NCBI GenBank assembly: GCA_017517605.1
Contig: JAFWYQ010000029.1
Location: 1 to 32,631, forward strand
Length of the DNA stretch: 32,631 nt
Origin: Bacteroidaceae bacterium
Lineage (GTDB): Bacteria > Bacteroidota > Bacteroidia > Bacteroidales > Bacteroidaceae
Direction: 5' to 3'
This document shows, in pieces, positions 1 to 8,576 of the stretch; position 1 is the stretch's first letter; each line of letters opens with the position of its first letter. A model generated the notes under the pieces. The model saw nothing but the letters and a program-made list of their open reading frames with translations. It was not told the DNA's origin and did not search any database. A program made the translations under genes and the position numbers.

Positions 1-11
1 ACTAGAAAGAA

Positions 12-121
<110 letters not shown>

Positions 122-130
122 TTGATTGGA

Positions 131-164
131 GCCTTCGATACTGCAATGTATCGGAGGCTTTTTT
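131..164 (+). terminator. rRNA operon terminator
   Basis: An 11-bp stem (131-141 with 148-158, one wobble pair) and a 6-base loop are followed by six T residues at 159-164. It sits 10 bases after the 5S gene, so it is the likely intrinsic terminator of the rRNA operon. Confidence 0.85.
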
Positions 165-190
165 GTTTCCTCACCTTCGTTTATAGATAT

Positions 191-214
191 AAAAAAAAAG
201 AGTGCAAGCACTCT
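191..214 (-). terminator. terminator of tRNA-Leu
   Basis: AGAGTGC at 199-205 and GCACTCT at 208-214 form a perfect 7-bp stem. On the minus strand it is followed by eight T residues (191-198 read in reverse). It lies 8 bases past the 3' end of tRNA-Leu, the usual spacing for an intrinsic terminator. The two terminators face each other between the convergent 5S and tRNA genes. Confidence 0.8.
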
Positions 215-222
215 TTTCTCTG

Positions 223-304
223 TGCGCGTGATAGGACTCGAACCTACACGTCTCTCGACACCAGATCCTAAGTCTGGCGTGGCTACCAATTACACCACAC
301 GCGC
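223..304 (-). tRNA. tRNA-Leu (anticodon UAG)
   Basis: Read on the minus strand this folds as a class II tRNA with a long variable arm. The acceptor stem is GCGCGTG with CACGCGC plus discriminator A. The anticodon stem CCAGA/TCTGG encloses the loop CTTAGGA, giving anticodon TAG (leucine, CUA codons). The T arm contains GGTTCGAGTCC. CCA is not encoded. The 82-base length fits tRNA-Leu with its variable stem. Confidence 0.96.
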
Positions 305-324
305 ATTTTCTCAACAAAGTGCTG

Positions 325-355
325 CAAAGATAAACAAAAAAAGCATATAATCAAA
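325..355 (-). promoter_or_regulatory. Bacteroidetes housekeeping promoter for tRNA-Leu
   Basis: On the minus strand TTTG (352-355) and TATCTTTG (325-332) are separated by 19 bases, matching the Bacteroidetes primary-sigma consensus. The -7 box lies about 20 bases before the tRNA. Confidence 0.8.
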
Positions 356-363
356 GAAAAGTC

Positions 364-1443
364 TTATTCTTTGTGTTCAAGGAGATATTGGCGGGCTGTT
401 TCAATAATCGTGTCAATTCCTTTTTGGATATCCTGTGATTCCATATTTACTTTTATGTCGGGTTCTATCCCAAATTCAGTATGGTTCATGTCGGGATCGA
501 ACATGGGACTGGCAGAGAATCTGACTGACCAACCATTGGGAAGTTCGGATGAAAATGGAAGACCTGAACCACCTCCTGTCTTATCGCCTATGATGACCGC
601 TTTTGGCATCTGTCTCATTTTGCTGACAAAATCGTTTGTGGAACTGAACGAGCGTCGGTTGGTCAGAACAGCGACCGGCTTTTGCCAGCGTACCCGGTCG
701 GTAGCCGGTTCCAGATAAATCGGTTCGGGGGAAGAGAAATCATTGCGTCCTTTACCAGTCTTGTAGCTGATGTAACCTGTGAGTATCTTTTTGTTAGTGA
801 AACGGGCTGCCAGTCTTTCGGCTAAGGTCAGCATTCCCCCTCCATTGTTCCTGACATCCAGAATCAATCCGTCGCAGATGGATAATTCATTCAGGACCTG
901 GTCCAGATTAGCTTCTCCGAGGCCGGAACTGAAACTCTCATAATATACATATGCGATGTTGTCTTCCCATATCTGATACTTGATGCCAGTTGTGGATACG
1001 TAATCTTTTTGTAGGTAGATTCGTTGAATGGTATCGATGAAGTTTGCCGGATAATCGTCATACCATGTCCTATATTGTGATGTCTCGTGATTGGCTATCA
1101 GGTTGACGTGTCCGTCACGAAGTTCATTCAACATATTGGCAAGAACCTGGAACAGTTCTTTGTCGGTCATTTCTGATGAAATCTTGTTTTTATATCGGCG
1201 ATACACTTCATCCCAGTCCAATCCATATTCCTTGTTCTTGTATTCAAAGAAGCAATATTTGTTGTCTATGATTTGCCATAAAGCTTCAAAGTTTCCCATG
1301 GGGGTGTTGTCGGGTACATCCTCAGTGATGCAGGAGGGGAGGAGAAATAGGAATGTGAGTATGGTTGTCCAGCACATAGCGAAGAATCTTCTTCGTTTGG
1401 TTCTGAATGACAAGTGGATTATATGGTTTCTTTTCATCTTCAT
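364..1443 (-). CDS. S41 family (tricorn/IRBP-like) peptidase, predicted lipoprotein
   Basis: This is a predicted cell-envelope serine protease of family S41. A basic N-terminus and hydrophobic stretch end in the lipobox LPSC with Cys38, so the mature protein is probably a lipoprotein. S41 signatures are GHV at 111-113 (the His of tricorn-type enzymes), RNNGGG at 198-203, SFSS at 265-268 (likely nucleophile Ser267) and GDKTGGG at 286-292. No PDZ domain is obvious. It is the last gene of a unit with DUF3316 and topoisomerase, overlapping the DUF3316 gene by ATGA. The start is uncertain: the first 22 codons partly coincide with a dispersed-repeat fragment (1381-1414), and Met23 at 1377 would give a more compact lipoprotein signal. 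The substrate is unknown. Confidence 0.88.
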   Translation of the reverse strand: MKMKRNHIIHLSFRTKRRRFFAMCWTTILTFLFLLPSCITEDVPDNTPMGNFEALWQIIDNKYCFFEYKNKEYGLDWDEVYRRYKNKISSEMTDKELFQVLANMLNELRDGHVNLIANHETSQYRTWYDDYPANFIDTIQRIYLQKDYVSTTGIKYQIWEDNIAYVYYESFSSGLGEANLDQVLNELSICDGLILDVRNNGGGMLTLAERLAARFTNKKILTGYISYKTGKGRNDFSSPEPIYLEPATDRVRWQKPVAVLTNRRSFSSTNDFVSKMRQMPKAVIIGDKTGGGSGLPFSSELPNGWSVRFSASPMFDPDMNHTEFGIEPDIKVNMESQDIQKGIDTIIETARQYLLEHKE

Positions 1444-2252
1444 TTATAGGGATTGACTAACTGGAAATGCTTTACAAAACCTATCATAAAGGCATGAGAC
1501 CATGCGTGGCTTTTCAAATCATTGACTTTGGCTTGTTGGATGTCGCAGACATAGCCTATCCGTATTGTCGTGGATTTGATGGGGCAATCCAGCGTGATGA
1601 ATTGACGGATAGCCGGTTGGTTGTGCAACGATGTAAAGCAAATATTCTTGCCCCAATCATGGGAGAGTGACATTTCGTAATAAGGTTGGCCGTATTCGGG
1701 TGAAAACATTATGCCGCCTAATGGAACATTTGCCTGATACCTAAGCTTGAAAGGATGGTTCTTGATGGTGAAATTATAGATGGCAATGCCTGATGCTCCC
1801 AAATTGATGTAAGCCTTGGCCTGTATCGGATTGTTGGAATTGCGTAAGTTGTATACAAATCCACCATTGATGTCAACGAGAGGACCGACCATTAGCTTGA
1901 GCTTGTCGGAGATAGGGAACTGATAGTGCCAGGCGTAATTCCAATTGGCATGAAATACCATTTCACTACCGGTTCCGGCCTTGTTCTCCGTGATTGAGAA
2001 GTTGGCTTGGAAAAGGGTTTGAGTAGAAACTCTTCCATCCATGATTTGAGTCCGACGCATACTTTCCCGTAAAACACGTGCTTCTAACCCAGTGTATTCC
2101 ATCGGCGAAAGGTAGGTGTCCAGAATATTGATGTGACCTACTCCGTAGAGGGTTGAACGCATGACATATCGGTTGGCTTTTATAGTGTCTTCTTGTGCCT
2201 GTACGGACAAGTACAGACATAAGAACACCAACAAATGCATCAGTCTTTTCAT
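1440..2252 (-). CDS. DUF3316 family exported protein
   Basis: The 270-residue protein has a clear signal peptide (KRLMHLLVFLCLYLSVQAQ) with probable cleavage after QAQ. The mature part is rich in alternating aromatic and hydrophobic strands such as YAWHYQFPI and LRYQANVPLGGIMF, and it ends in an aromatic/basic segment. This resembles Bacteroidales DUF3316 proteins, which look like outer-membrane beta-barrels. It starts 3 bases after the topoisomerase stop and overlaps the S41 start by 4 bases, so the three genes are probably co-transcribed. The family has no known function that I can state, and the barrel topology is inferred from strand pattern only. Confidence 0.8.
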   Translation of the reverse strand: MKRLMHLLVFLCLYLSVQAQEDTIKANRYVMRSTLYGVGHINILDTYLSPMEYTGLEARVLRESMRRTQIMDGRVSTQTLFQANFSITENKAGTGSEMVFHANWNYAWHYQFPISDKLKLMVGPLVDINGGFVYNLRNSNNPIQAKAYINLGASGIAIYNFTIKNHPFKLRYQANVPLGGIMFSPEYGQPYYEMSLSHDWGKNICFTSLHNQPAIRQFITLDCPIKSTTIRIGYVCDIQQAKVNDLKSHAWSHAFMIGFVKHFQLVNPYK

Positions 2253-2255
2253 GCT

Positions 2256-4031
2256 TTAAAACAATTTCATCTGACCGGTAATTTCATCTATGATATCCGA
2301 CTCGCTTTTGCCATAGTCAGGGTCTTCTATGACAGGTTCTTCTGTCGATGGATCCTCTTCTTCTGCTTCTTCAGGGAAACGGACGGGCTCCAGCTCCGTA
2401 ATTTCGGAGATGTTGAACGTGGTTATACGTTTTCCTTTGGCCTTATAGCTCTTGACTCCGATAAACTCGTCTACGTTAATCTCGAGAGGTTCGCGGAAAC
2501 TGTCGTTGCCTCCGAAAGTCACTTGGATGCGGGGATATACGACATCGGTGAGCAGAATCAGTTGGTTGCTCTTGTTTTCCCCCAAATAGTTGAGCTTGCG
2601 TGCCGAAGCTTCAAACGTGAAACGCTTGAGGTATGGATAGCCTTGTTGGTCGGCATCGTAGAGCGCCGCTGACCATATCTTATTGGGGTTGAACTTTTCA
2701 ATGATTCTAATGCCTGGCTCGTAATGATTGTTCAAATCAAAATTGGTGGTATAGAAGTCTCCATTTTCCATGGCTACCAAAATCAAGTCTTCACTATGGA
2801 ATTCGCCGAGATATTCGCCTCGTTCGTCATAGTTCAAACGCAGGATGTCCGGGTCGAACCATACTTTTCTTCCTCCTAAAGTAGAACCTCCCCGTTGCTT
2901 GAGGATGATTTTATGAACTTCGTTTTTGGAGAGAATGTTACCCATGGATTGGCGTCCCTTGATGGCAATTTCACTGAAATCTTTTTCAAAGACAATTTTC
3001 TTGATGCGCGGATTGGGCTTCAGGGTGACTTTGATGATTTCGGCTTCTCCGTTAGGATTGACGGTAAAGTACTCAATGCGTGAATTGGGCTTTCCTTGTG
3101 TCACATCATAGTCCCGGTCACGGGTGATGGAGGTGATGTTGAAGCGTTTGATGTAATGGAAACCATTTTTCCCGTCCCGATAGACTACGTTGTAGATGGT
3201 TCGTTGGTCGTTTTTCTTGAACACGTTTACATACAGGACATTTTTTCCCACAAACATCTTGTCGGCTACACGTACAATTTTGTATTTACCGTCTTTGTAG
3301 AACAGTATCACGTCATCCATATCTGAACAGTTGGCCACGAATTCGTCCTTTTTCAGACTGGTACCGATGAATCCTTCTTCCCGGTTGATGTACAGCTTTT
3401 CGTTGGCTTCTACAACCTTGGCCGCCTCGATGGTGTCGAAGTTGCGGAGTTCCGTACGTCTTGGGTAGTTGAATCCGTATTTGTTCTTCAACATCTCGTA
3501 CCATTCGATGGTGTAATTCACGATATGGGCAAGCTTGAAATTGATTTCTTCAATCTCTTCTTTGATACGGGCGATATTCTCATCGGCTTTCTCCTTGTTG
3601 AATTTCAGGATGCGTGCCATCTTGATTTCCATTAGTCGAAGAATGTCTTCTTTGGTCACTTCCCGTACAAATTGCGGGTAATAAGGAGTCAGACGCTCGT
3701 CGATATGTTCACAGGCTGCATCCATGTTTTCGGCCTGTTCGAATTTCTTGTCCTTGTAGATGCGCTCTTCGATGAATATCTTTTCCAATGATGCGAAATG
3801 CAAGCTTTCAAGCAATTCGTCTTTCCGGATTTCAAGCTCTTTTCGTAATAGTGCGAGGGTATTGTCCGTTGATTTCTTCAAAACGGCACTTACGTTGAGG
3901 AAATGTGGCTTTTTGTCATCGATAACACAACAGTTTGGCGAAATGCTTACTTCACAATCAGTAAAAGCATACAAGGCATCCAATGTCTTGTCCGATGAAA
4001 CTCCTGGTGCCAGATGTACCAATATTTCCAC
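2256..4031 (-). CDS. parC: topoisomerase IV/gyrase subunit A, C-terminal fragment after frameshift
   Basis: This 591-residue open frame is the continuation of the A subunit whose N-terminal part lies at 4043-4930. It begins inside the breakage-reunion domain (EILVHLAPGVSSDKTLDALY) and runs through coiled-coil arms (KILKFNKEKADENIARIKEE) into a C-terminal DNA-wrapping domain with repeated blade-like segments. An acidic tail (EEAEEEDPSTEEP) ends in a short basic/hydrophobic end. The called start is an internal GTG without initiation features. Restoring one G near 4048/4049 makes GTT GAT GAC CTG ACT TCT GAG and joins the two frames into about 890 residues, a normal length for the Bacteroidales protein. 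Whether the protein is truly broken is doubtful, because the gene should be essential. Confidence 0.85.
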   Translation of the reverse strand: MEILVHLAPGVSSDKTLDALYAFTDCEVSISPNCCVIDDKKPHFLNVSAVLKKSTDNTLALLRKELEIRKDELLESLHFASLEKIFIEERIYKDKKFEQAENMDAACEHIDERLTPYYPQFVREVTKEDILRLMEIKMARILKFNKEKADENIARIKEEIEEINFKLAHIVNYTIEWYEMLKNKYGFNYPRRTELRNFDTIEAAKVVEANEKLYINREEGFIGTSLKKDEFVANCSDMDDVILFYKDGKYKIVRVADKMFVGKNVLYVNVFKKNDQRTIYNVVYRDGKNGFHYIKRFNITSITRDRDYDVTQGKPNSRIEYFTVNPNGEAEIIKVTLKPNPRIKKIVFEKDFSEIAIKGRQSMGNILSKNEVHKIILKQRGGSTLGGRKVWFDPDILRLNYDERGEYLGEFHSEDLILVAMENGDFYTTNFDLNNHYEPGIRIIEKFNPNKIWSAALYDADQQGYPYLKRFTFEASARKLNYLGENKSNQLILLTDVVYPRIQVTFGGNDSFREPLEINVDEFIGVKSYKAKGKRITTFNISEITELEPVRFPEEAEEEDPSTEEPVIEDPDYGKSESDIIDEITGQMKLF

Positions 4032-4042
4032 TTTCTCAGAAG

Positions 4043-4930
4043 TCAGGTATCAACCTTGCGGATCTTGATTTTCCCTTTTTCGCTGGCCTTTACGATGGAC
4101 TCGCATACACCGGGAACTGTTTTCCCGAATGGTATTTCTGTAATGGAAAGGGTCTTGTTGTCCAGCTTGTTTATCTTGGCACGAACCTTGACCATACCGC
4201 CTCTTTCTCCGTCGTTGTATTTGGAAACATCAATGGATCCTCCTGTTTGGAAGTCGGGGTATAGCTGAAAATCTTGTCCTCGCAGATAAGCGATGGATGC
4301 ATCACATAATTCATTGAAATTGTGTGGAAGGATTTTGGATGAAAGACCTACGGCAATCCCTTCCACGCCCTGTGCGAGAAGTAAAGGAAATTTTACAGGC
4401 AAAGTGATGGGCTCCTTGTTTCTTCCGTCGTAGGAAGCCTGCCATTCAGTGGTCTTAGGGTTGAAGACCACGTCGAGGGCGAATTTAGAGAGACGCGCTT
4501 CGATGTAACGGGGGGCTGCAGCACCATCTCCCGTCAAGATATTTCCCCAGTTACCTTGACAATCGATCAGAAGCTCTTTCTGTCCAAGTTGAACCAAAGC
4601 ATCGCCGATGGAAGCGTCCCCATGAGGGTGAAACTGCATGGTGTGTCCAACGATGTTGGCCACTTTGTTGTATCGTCCATCGTCCAGACGCTTCATACTG
4701 TGCAGGATACGTCGCTGTACTGGTTTGAAACCATCGTTGATGTGTGGTACGGCTCTTTCCAAAATCACGTACGATGCATAATCCAGAAACCAGTTTTGGT
4801 ACATTCCGCTCAATTGGTGCTTCACGGTGTCCTTCTTGGCATCTGTGGGCTTGTAGTCCGAATGATGTTGCTCGTTGGATGAAGTGTTTTCGGCGTTTAA
4901 CTCTTCTTTATCGATGTGTTCGTCGCTCAT
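4043..4930 (-). CDS. parC: topoisomerase IV/gyrase subunit A, N-terminal fragment (frameshifted)
   Basis: This is the N-terminal 295 residues of a type IIA topoisomerase A subunit, which cuts and reseals DNA in complex with the B subunit. Visible family signatures are GFKPVQRRILHSM, the winged-helix segment VGHTMQFHPHGDASIGDALV, and AAPRYIEARLSKFA with the active-site Tyr that binds the cleaved DNA end. The frame stops at ...KIRKVDT, where the intact family continues KVDDLTSEKVEILVHLAP. That continuation is present in the next frame (2256-4031). In Bacteroidales this longer second GyrA-like protein is usually annotated DNA gyrase/topoisomerase IV subunit A, so parC is chosen over gyrA with moderate certainty. 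It heads the unit with DUF3316 and the S41 peptidase. Confidence 0.88.
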   Translation of the reverse strand: MSDEHIDKEELNAENTSSNEQHHSDYKPTDAKKDTVKHQLSGMYQNWFLDYASYVILERAVPHINDGFKPVQRRILHSMKRLDDGRYNKVANIVGHTMQFHPHGDASIGDALVQLGQKELLIDCQGNWGNILTGDGAAAPRYIEARLSKFALDVVFNPKTTEWQASYDGRNKEPITLPVKFPLLLAQGVEGIAVGLSSKILPHNFNELCDASIAYLRGQDFQLYPDFQTGGSIDVSKYNDGERGGMVKVRAKINKLDNKTLSITEIPFGKTVPGVCESIVKASEKGKIKIRKVDT

Positions 4931-4968
4931 ATGTATTTAATTTCCTTAATGTTCTCATGATATGAAGA

Positions 4969-4976
4969 CAAAAATA
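4969..4976 (-). promoter_or_regulatory. putative -7 box for the topoisomerase unit
   Basis: TATTTTTG on the minus strand matches TAnnTTTG and lies 39 bases upstream of the topoisomerase ATG. No good TTTG -33 box is at the standard spacing. Confidence 0.4.
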
Positions 4977-5035
4977 CGACTTTTATTGAAAAAAATCATT
5001 TACTTTGCAGATTATTTCGTGATTCTTTCCCTTTC

Positions 5036-5132
5036 TTGTCATTCAGACGACCGAAGGGAGGAAGAATTTCGGAATCATAAAGTGGGTGTTACCGAGATTC
5101 TTCGCTACACTACGTTTCGCTCTGAATGACAA
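5036..5132. repeat. dispersed inverted-repeat element, copy 1
   Basis: This is a 97-bp non-coding element bounded by perfect 12-bp terminal inverted repeats, TTGTCATTCAGA at 5036-5047 and TCTGAATGACAA at 5121-5132. The interior contains GTGGGTGTTACCGAGAT. A second copy with the same ends and interior motif is at 13518-13631. It sits in the divergent gap between the topoisomerase and glyS, immediately before the glyS leader. MITE-like or REP-like identity is inferred; no transposase is nearby. Confidence 0.75.
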
Positions 5133-5174
5133 GGGCGGTTAATTATGAGAAGTAATAATAAAATAAATAAGGAA

Positions 5175-6716
5175 ATGGCACAAGAAGACGTTTTTAAGAA
5201 ATTAGTTTCGCATTGTAAGGAATATGGTTTTGTTTTCCCGTCGAGTGAAGTATACGACGGATTGGGTGCAGTATATGATTACGGCCAAATGGGAGTTGAA
5301 CTCAAGAATAACATCAAGCAATACTGGTGGCAAAGTATGGTGCTTCTGCATGAAAATATTGTGGGCATTGATTCTGCTATCTTCATGCATCCGACCATTT
5401 GGAAGGCATCCGGACACGTGGATGCATTCAACGACCCGTTGATTGACAATCGTGATTCTAAGAAACGTTATCGTGCCGATGTGCTGATTGAAGAACAGTT
5501 GGCCAAGTATGACGAAAAGATTGATAAGGAAGTGGCCAAGGCTGCCAAGCGTTTCGGCGAAGCGTTTGATGAAGCTCAATTCCGTAGCACCAATGCACGT
5601 GTACTCGAAAACCAAGCCAAGCGTGACGCTCTTCACGAACGTTTTGCCAAGGCTTTGAACGATAACGATTTGGCAGAACTCCGCCAGATTATCGTGGATG
5701 AAGAAATCGTATGCCCCATCAGTGGAACCAAGAACTGGACGGAAGTACGTCAGTTCAACCTCATGTTCTCTACCGAAATGGGTTCTACCGCCGATGGCGC
5801 CATGAAGATTTACCTTCGTCCGGAAACTGCTCAGGGTATCTTCGTAAACTACCTCAACGTGCAGAAGACCGGCCGTATGAAGATTCCTTTCGGTATTGCT
5901 CAGATTGGTAAAGCCTTCCGTAACGAAATCGTAGCCCGTCAGTTCATCTTCCGTATGCGTGAGTTCGAACAGATGGAAATGCAGTTCTTTGTAAAGCCGG
6001 GTACCGAACTAGAATGGTTTGCCAAGTGGAAGGAAACTCGCTTGAAGTGGCACAAGGCTCTCGGCTTCGGTGATGACCACTACCGTTACCACGACCATGA
6101 CAAGTTGGCCCACTACGCCAATGCCGCTACTGACATCGAATTCCTCATGCCGTTCGGCTTCAAGGAAGTGGAAGGTATCCACTCGCGTACCAACTTCGAC
6201 CTCTCCCAGCACGAAAAGTACTCAGGCAAGAGCATCAAGTACTTCGATCCGGAAATCAACGAAAGCTATGTGCCATACGTTATCGAAACCTCTATCGGTG
6301 TAGACCGTATGTTCCTCAGCATTATGAGCGCATCCTACTGTGAAGAAAAGTTGGAAAATGGCGAAACCCGCGTAGTGCTGAAGTTGCCTGCAGCCCTTGC
6401 ACCGGTGAAGTTGGCCGTTATGCCGTTGGTCAAGAAAGACGGTCTGCCCGAAAAGGCCCGCGAAATCATCAACGACTTGAAGTTCCACTTCAATTGTCAG
6501 TACGATGAAAAGGATTCTATCGGTAAGCGTTACCGTCGTCAGGATGCCATCGGTACTCCGTATTGTATCACCGTTGACCACCAGACTTTGGAAGACAATT
6601 GCGTAACTTTGCGTAATCGTGATACCATGCAGCAGGAACGTGTGGCCATCTCTGAATTGAGCAATATCATTGCCGATAAGGTAAGTATTACCAGTCTTTT
6701 AAAGACTCTTCAATAA
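5175..6716 (+). CDS. glyS: glycine-tRNA ligase
   Basis: This is a class II dimeric glycyl-tRNA synthetase, which charges tRNA-Gly with glycine in the cytoplasm. From the MAQEDVFKK start the protein has 513 residues, normal for this single-chain type. Visible are the N-terminal SSEVYDGLGAVYDYGQ, motif 2 (FRNEIVARQFIFRMREFEQ) and motif 3 around GVDRMFLSIM. The anticodon-binding domain follows (KLAVMPLVKKDGL to the end). An upstream in-frame ATG at 5145 adds ten polar residues lying next to the inverted-repeat element; Met11 is preferred because the family starts there. The FKBP gene follows after 7 bases. Confidence 0.95.
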   Translation: MAQEDVFKKLVSHCKEYGFVFPSSEVYDGLGAVYDYGQMGVELKNNIKQYWWQSMVLLHENIVGIDSAIFMHPTIWKASGHVDAFNDPLIDNRDSKKRYRADVLIEEQLAKYDEKIDKEVAKAAKRFGEAFDEAQFRSTNARVLENQAKRDALHERFAKALNDNDLAELRQIIVDEEIVCPISGTKNWTEVRQFNLMFSTEMGSTADGAMKIYLRPETAQGIFVNYLNVQKTGRMKIPFGIAQIGKAFRNEIVARQFIFRMREFEQMEMQFFVKPGTELEWFAKWKETRLKWHKALGFGDDHYRYHDHDKLAHYANAATDIEFLMPFGFKEVEGIHSRTNFDLSQHEKYSGKSIKYFDPEINESYVPYVIETSIGVDRMFLSIMSASYCEEKLENGETRVVLKLPAALAPVKLAVMPLVKKDGLPEKAREIINDLKFHFNCQYDEKDSIGKRYRRQDAIGTPYCITVDHQTLEDNCVTLRNRDTMQQERVAISELSNIIADKVSITSLLKTLQ

Positions 6717-6723
6717 AAGAAGC

Positions 6724-7311
6724 ATGATGAAAAAATCTAACATTTGGTTGGTGGCGTTCTTGTTCGCTCTTCCGTTCATTCTTTTTTCTTGTGATGAAAC
6801 GGACGGGGTTGTAGACCCTTATGCAGATTGGACCGAACGCAATCAACGCTTTATTGATTCCATTGCCAACGTCGCCAAGTCGAATCCGTCGGAATGGAAG
6901 ATTGTACATACTTATAAATATCCACCTCAGAGTTTGCTCGGTGGTGAAGTGAATGAGTATGTCTATTGCAAGATTCTGGAAAGTGGCGATGGCGAAAAGC
7001 CGTTGTTTACAGATACGGTAGCTGTGAATTATCGCGGACGTCTGATTCCTCTTTATGATGGCACTACTGTTGTTTTCGATCAGAGTTATCAAGGGGACTT
7101 GGATTCAAGTACGGCTGTACCAACAGAATTTGCGGTTAGTAATGTGATTACCGGATGGGCTACTGCCCTTCAGAGTATGCATGCAGGCGATCGATGGATG
7201 GTTTACATCCCATCTGAATTGGGCTATGGGGAGATGAAGCAAGCGACTATCCCAGCCAATTCAACTTTGATATTCGATATTGACCTGGTTGATGTGATTC
7301 CATTGAAATGA
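6724..7311 (+). CDS. FKBP-type peptidyl-prolyl isomerase, lipoprotein
   Basis: This predicted envelope prolyl cis-trans isomerase assists protein folding outside the cytoplasm. An N-terminal hydrophobic segment ends in the lipobox LFSC with Cys23. An acidic spacer and a helical region precede the C-terminal FKBP domain, from DTVAVNYRGRLI to FDIDLVDVI. Typical FKBP features include GWATALQSMHAGDRWMVYIP and ELGYG. At 195 residues it is a usual small Bacteroidales FKBP lipoprotein. It follows glyS by 7 bases, so it is probably co-transcribed, and it is followed by a strong terminator. Confidence 0.92.
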   Translation: MMKKSNIWLVAFLFALPFILFSCDETDGVVDPYADWTERNQRFIDSIANVAKSNPSEWKIVHTYKYPPQSLLGGEVNEYVYCKILESGDGEKPLFTDTVAVNYRGRLIPLYDGTTVVFDQSYQGDLDSSTAVPTEFAVSNVITGWATALQSMHAGDRWMVYIPSELGYGEMKQATIPANSTLIFDIDLVDVIPLK

Positions 7312-7330
7312 TATCATAACCAACAAAAAA

Positions 7331-7358
7331 AGCGGGACGTTTTTTAAAACGTCCCGCT
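7331..7358. terminator. bidirectional intrinsic terminator
   Basis: AGCGGGACGTTTT at 7331-7343 and AAAACGTCCCGCT at 7346-7358 form a perfect 13-bp stem. It is flanked by A residues upstream and T residues downstream. It lies between the convergent FKBP and asd genes and can serve both. Confidence 0.92.
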
Positions 7359-7382
7359 TTTTGTTATTTCATTTGCTTGTAC

Positions 7383-8393
7383 TTATTTGACGTTCTTTAC
7401 TTTAATCAAATATTCAGCAATCTGTACGGCATTCAGTGCAGCGCCCTTCTTGATTTGGTCACCTACAATCCAGAAGGTCAATCCGTTTTCGTTAGCCAAG
7501 TCCTTGCGGATACGTCCTACATAAACAGGATCTTTGCCGGCAAGGAACAGCGGCATGGGGTATTCCTTTTCTGCCGGATTGTCCATCAATACCAAACCTT
7601 CGCCCTTGGCGAAAGCTTCGCGGGCTTCTTCCGGAGAAACAGGACGTTCGGTTTCCACCCAAATGCTTTCGGAATGTGAACGAAGAGCCGGTACACGTAC
7701 ACACATGGCACTTACCTGAATGTCAGAGTGCATGATCTTGCGTGTTTCATTGAACATCTTCATTTCTTCTTTCGTATAACCATTGTCGGTAAATACGTCG
7801 ATTTGCGGAATCAGGTTGAAAGCCAATTGGTAAGCGAACTTGTTGACAGTAGCCTGCTTGCCGGCCAACACTTCGCGATACTGTTCGTACAATTCGTCCA
7901 TAGCGGCAGCACCCGCACCACTGGCAGCCTGATAAGTGGCTACATGCACACGCTTGATGTGTGAAAGGTTTTCAATGGCTTTCAAGGCTACTACCATCTG
8001 GATGGTCGTACAATTAGGATTGGCAATAACACCGCGTGGACGATTCAGAGCGTCTTCTGCATTGACTTCGGGAACAACCAAAGGTACATCCGTATCCATG
8101 CGGAATGCGCTGGAATTGTCAATCATGACAGCACCGTATTTGGTGATGGTTTCTTCAAATTCTTTTGAAGTACCGGCACCGGCAGAAGTGAATGCGATGT
8201 CTATATCTTTGAAATCATCGTTGTGCTGAAGAAGTTTCACTTCCAATTCCTTACCTCTGAATGTGTATTTTCGTCCGGCACTACGTGCAGAACCAAATAA
8301 AACCAATTCATCCAATGGGAAGTTTCTCTCATCGAGCACACGTAGGAACTCTTGTCCTACGGCTCCACTAGCACCAACAATTGCTACTTTCAT
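7383..8393 (-). CDS. asd: aspartate-semialdehyde dehydrogenase
   Basis: The enzyme reduces aspartyl phosphate to aspartate semialdehyde with NADPH, the branch point to lysine/diaminopimelate, threonine and methionine. The Rossmann start [18 protein letters not shown], the catalytic Cys128 in NPNCTT and the active-site segment [15 protein letters not shown] are all present. The length of 336 residues is standard. It is monocistronic, transcribed divergently from the antiporter, and ends at the shared terminator. Confidence 0.96.
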   Translation of the reverse strand: MKVAIVGASGAVGQEFLRVLDERNFPLDELVLFGSARSAGRKYTFRGKELEVKLLQHNDDFKDIDIAFTSAGAGTSKEFEETITKYGAVMIDNSSAFRMDTDVPLVVPEVNAEDALNRPRGVIANPNCTTIQMVVALKAIENLSHIKRVHVATYQAASGAGAAAMDELYEQYREVLAGKQATVNKFAYQLAFNLIPQIDVFTDNGYTKEEMKMFNETRKIMHSDIQVSAMCVRVPALRSHSESIWVETERPVSPEEAREAFAKGEGLVLMDNPAEKEYPMPLFLAGKDPVYVGRIRKDLANENGLTFWIVGDQIKKGAALNAVQIAEYLIKVKNVK

Positions 8394-8485
8394 TTTTCTT
8401 TCTATTTTAGTATTTAATGTATCTTTTTATTCGTCTTTTCTCCGACTTTGAATTACCTTGGAGGTAAATCCTACGAAATTGCTTG

Positions 8486-8493
8486 CAAAAATA
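8486..8493 (-). promoter_or_regulatory. putative -7 box for asd
   Basis: TATTTTTG on the minus strand matches TAnnTTTG. It is 93 bases upstream of the asd start, which would give a long leader. A clear -33 box is missing. Confidence 0.35.
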
Positions 8494-8536
8494 GTACATT
8501 TAGAAATAAGACGTATGAAAAATGGAACTTTTTTCT

Positions 8537-8544
8537 TAAATTTG
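8537..8544 (+). promoter_or_regulatory. putative -7 box for the antiporter unit
   Basis: TAAATTTG matches TAnnTTTG and lies 33 bases before the antiporter ATG. The -33 box is not recognisable. The asd and antiporter promoters would be about 45 bases apart in a divergent arrangement. Confidence 0.4.
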
Positions 8545-8576
8545 TCGATAAAATGATATAAATCTATCCAATCCTT

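Noticed and set aside
4029-4031. Internal GTG as a real restart making a separate C-terminal topoisomerase protein
   Set aside because: It falls inside a continuous conserved domain. The single-base deletion explains the split better.
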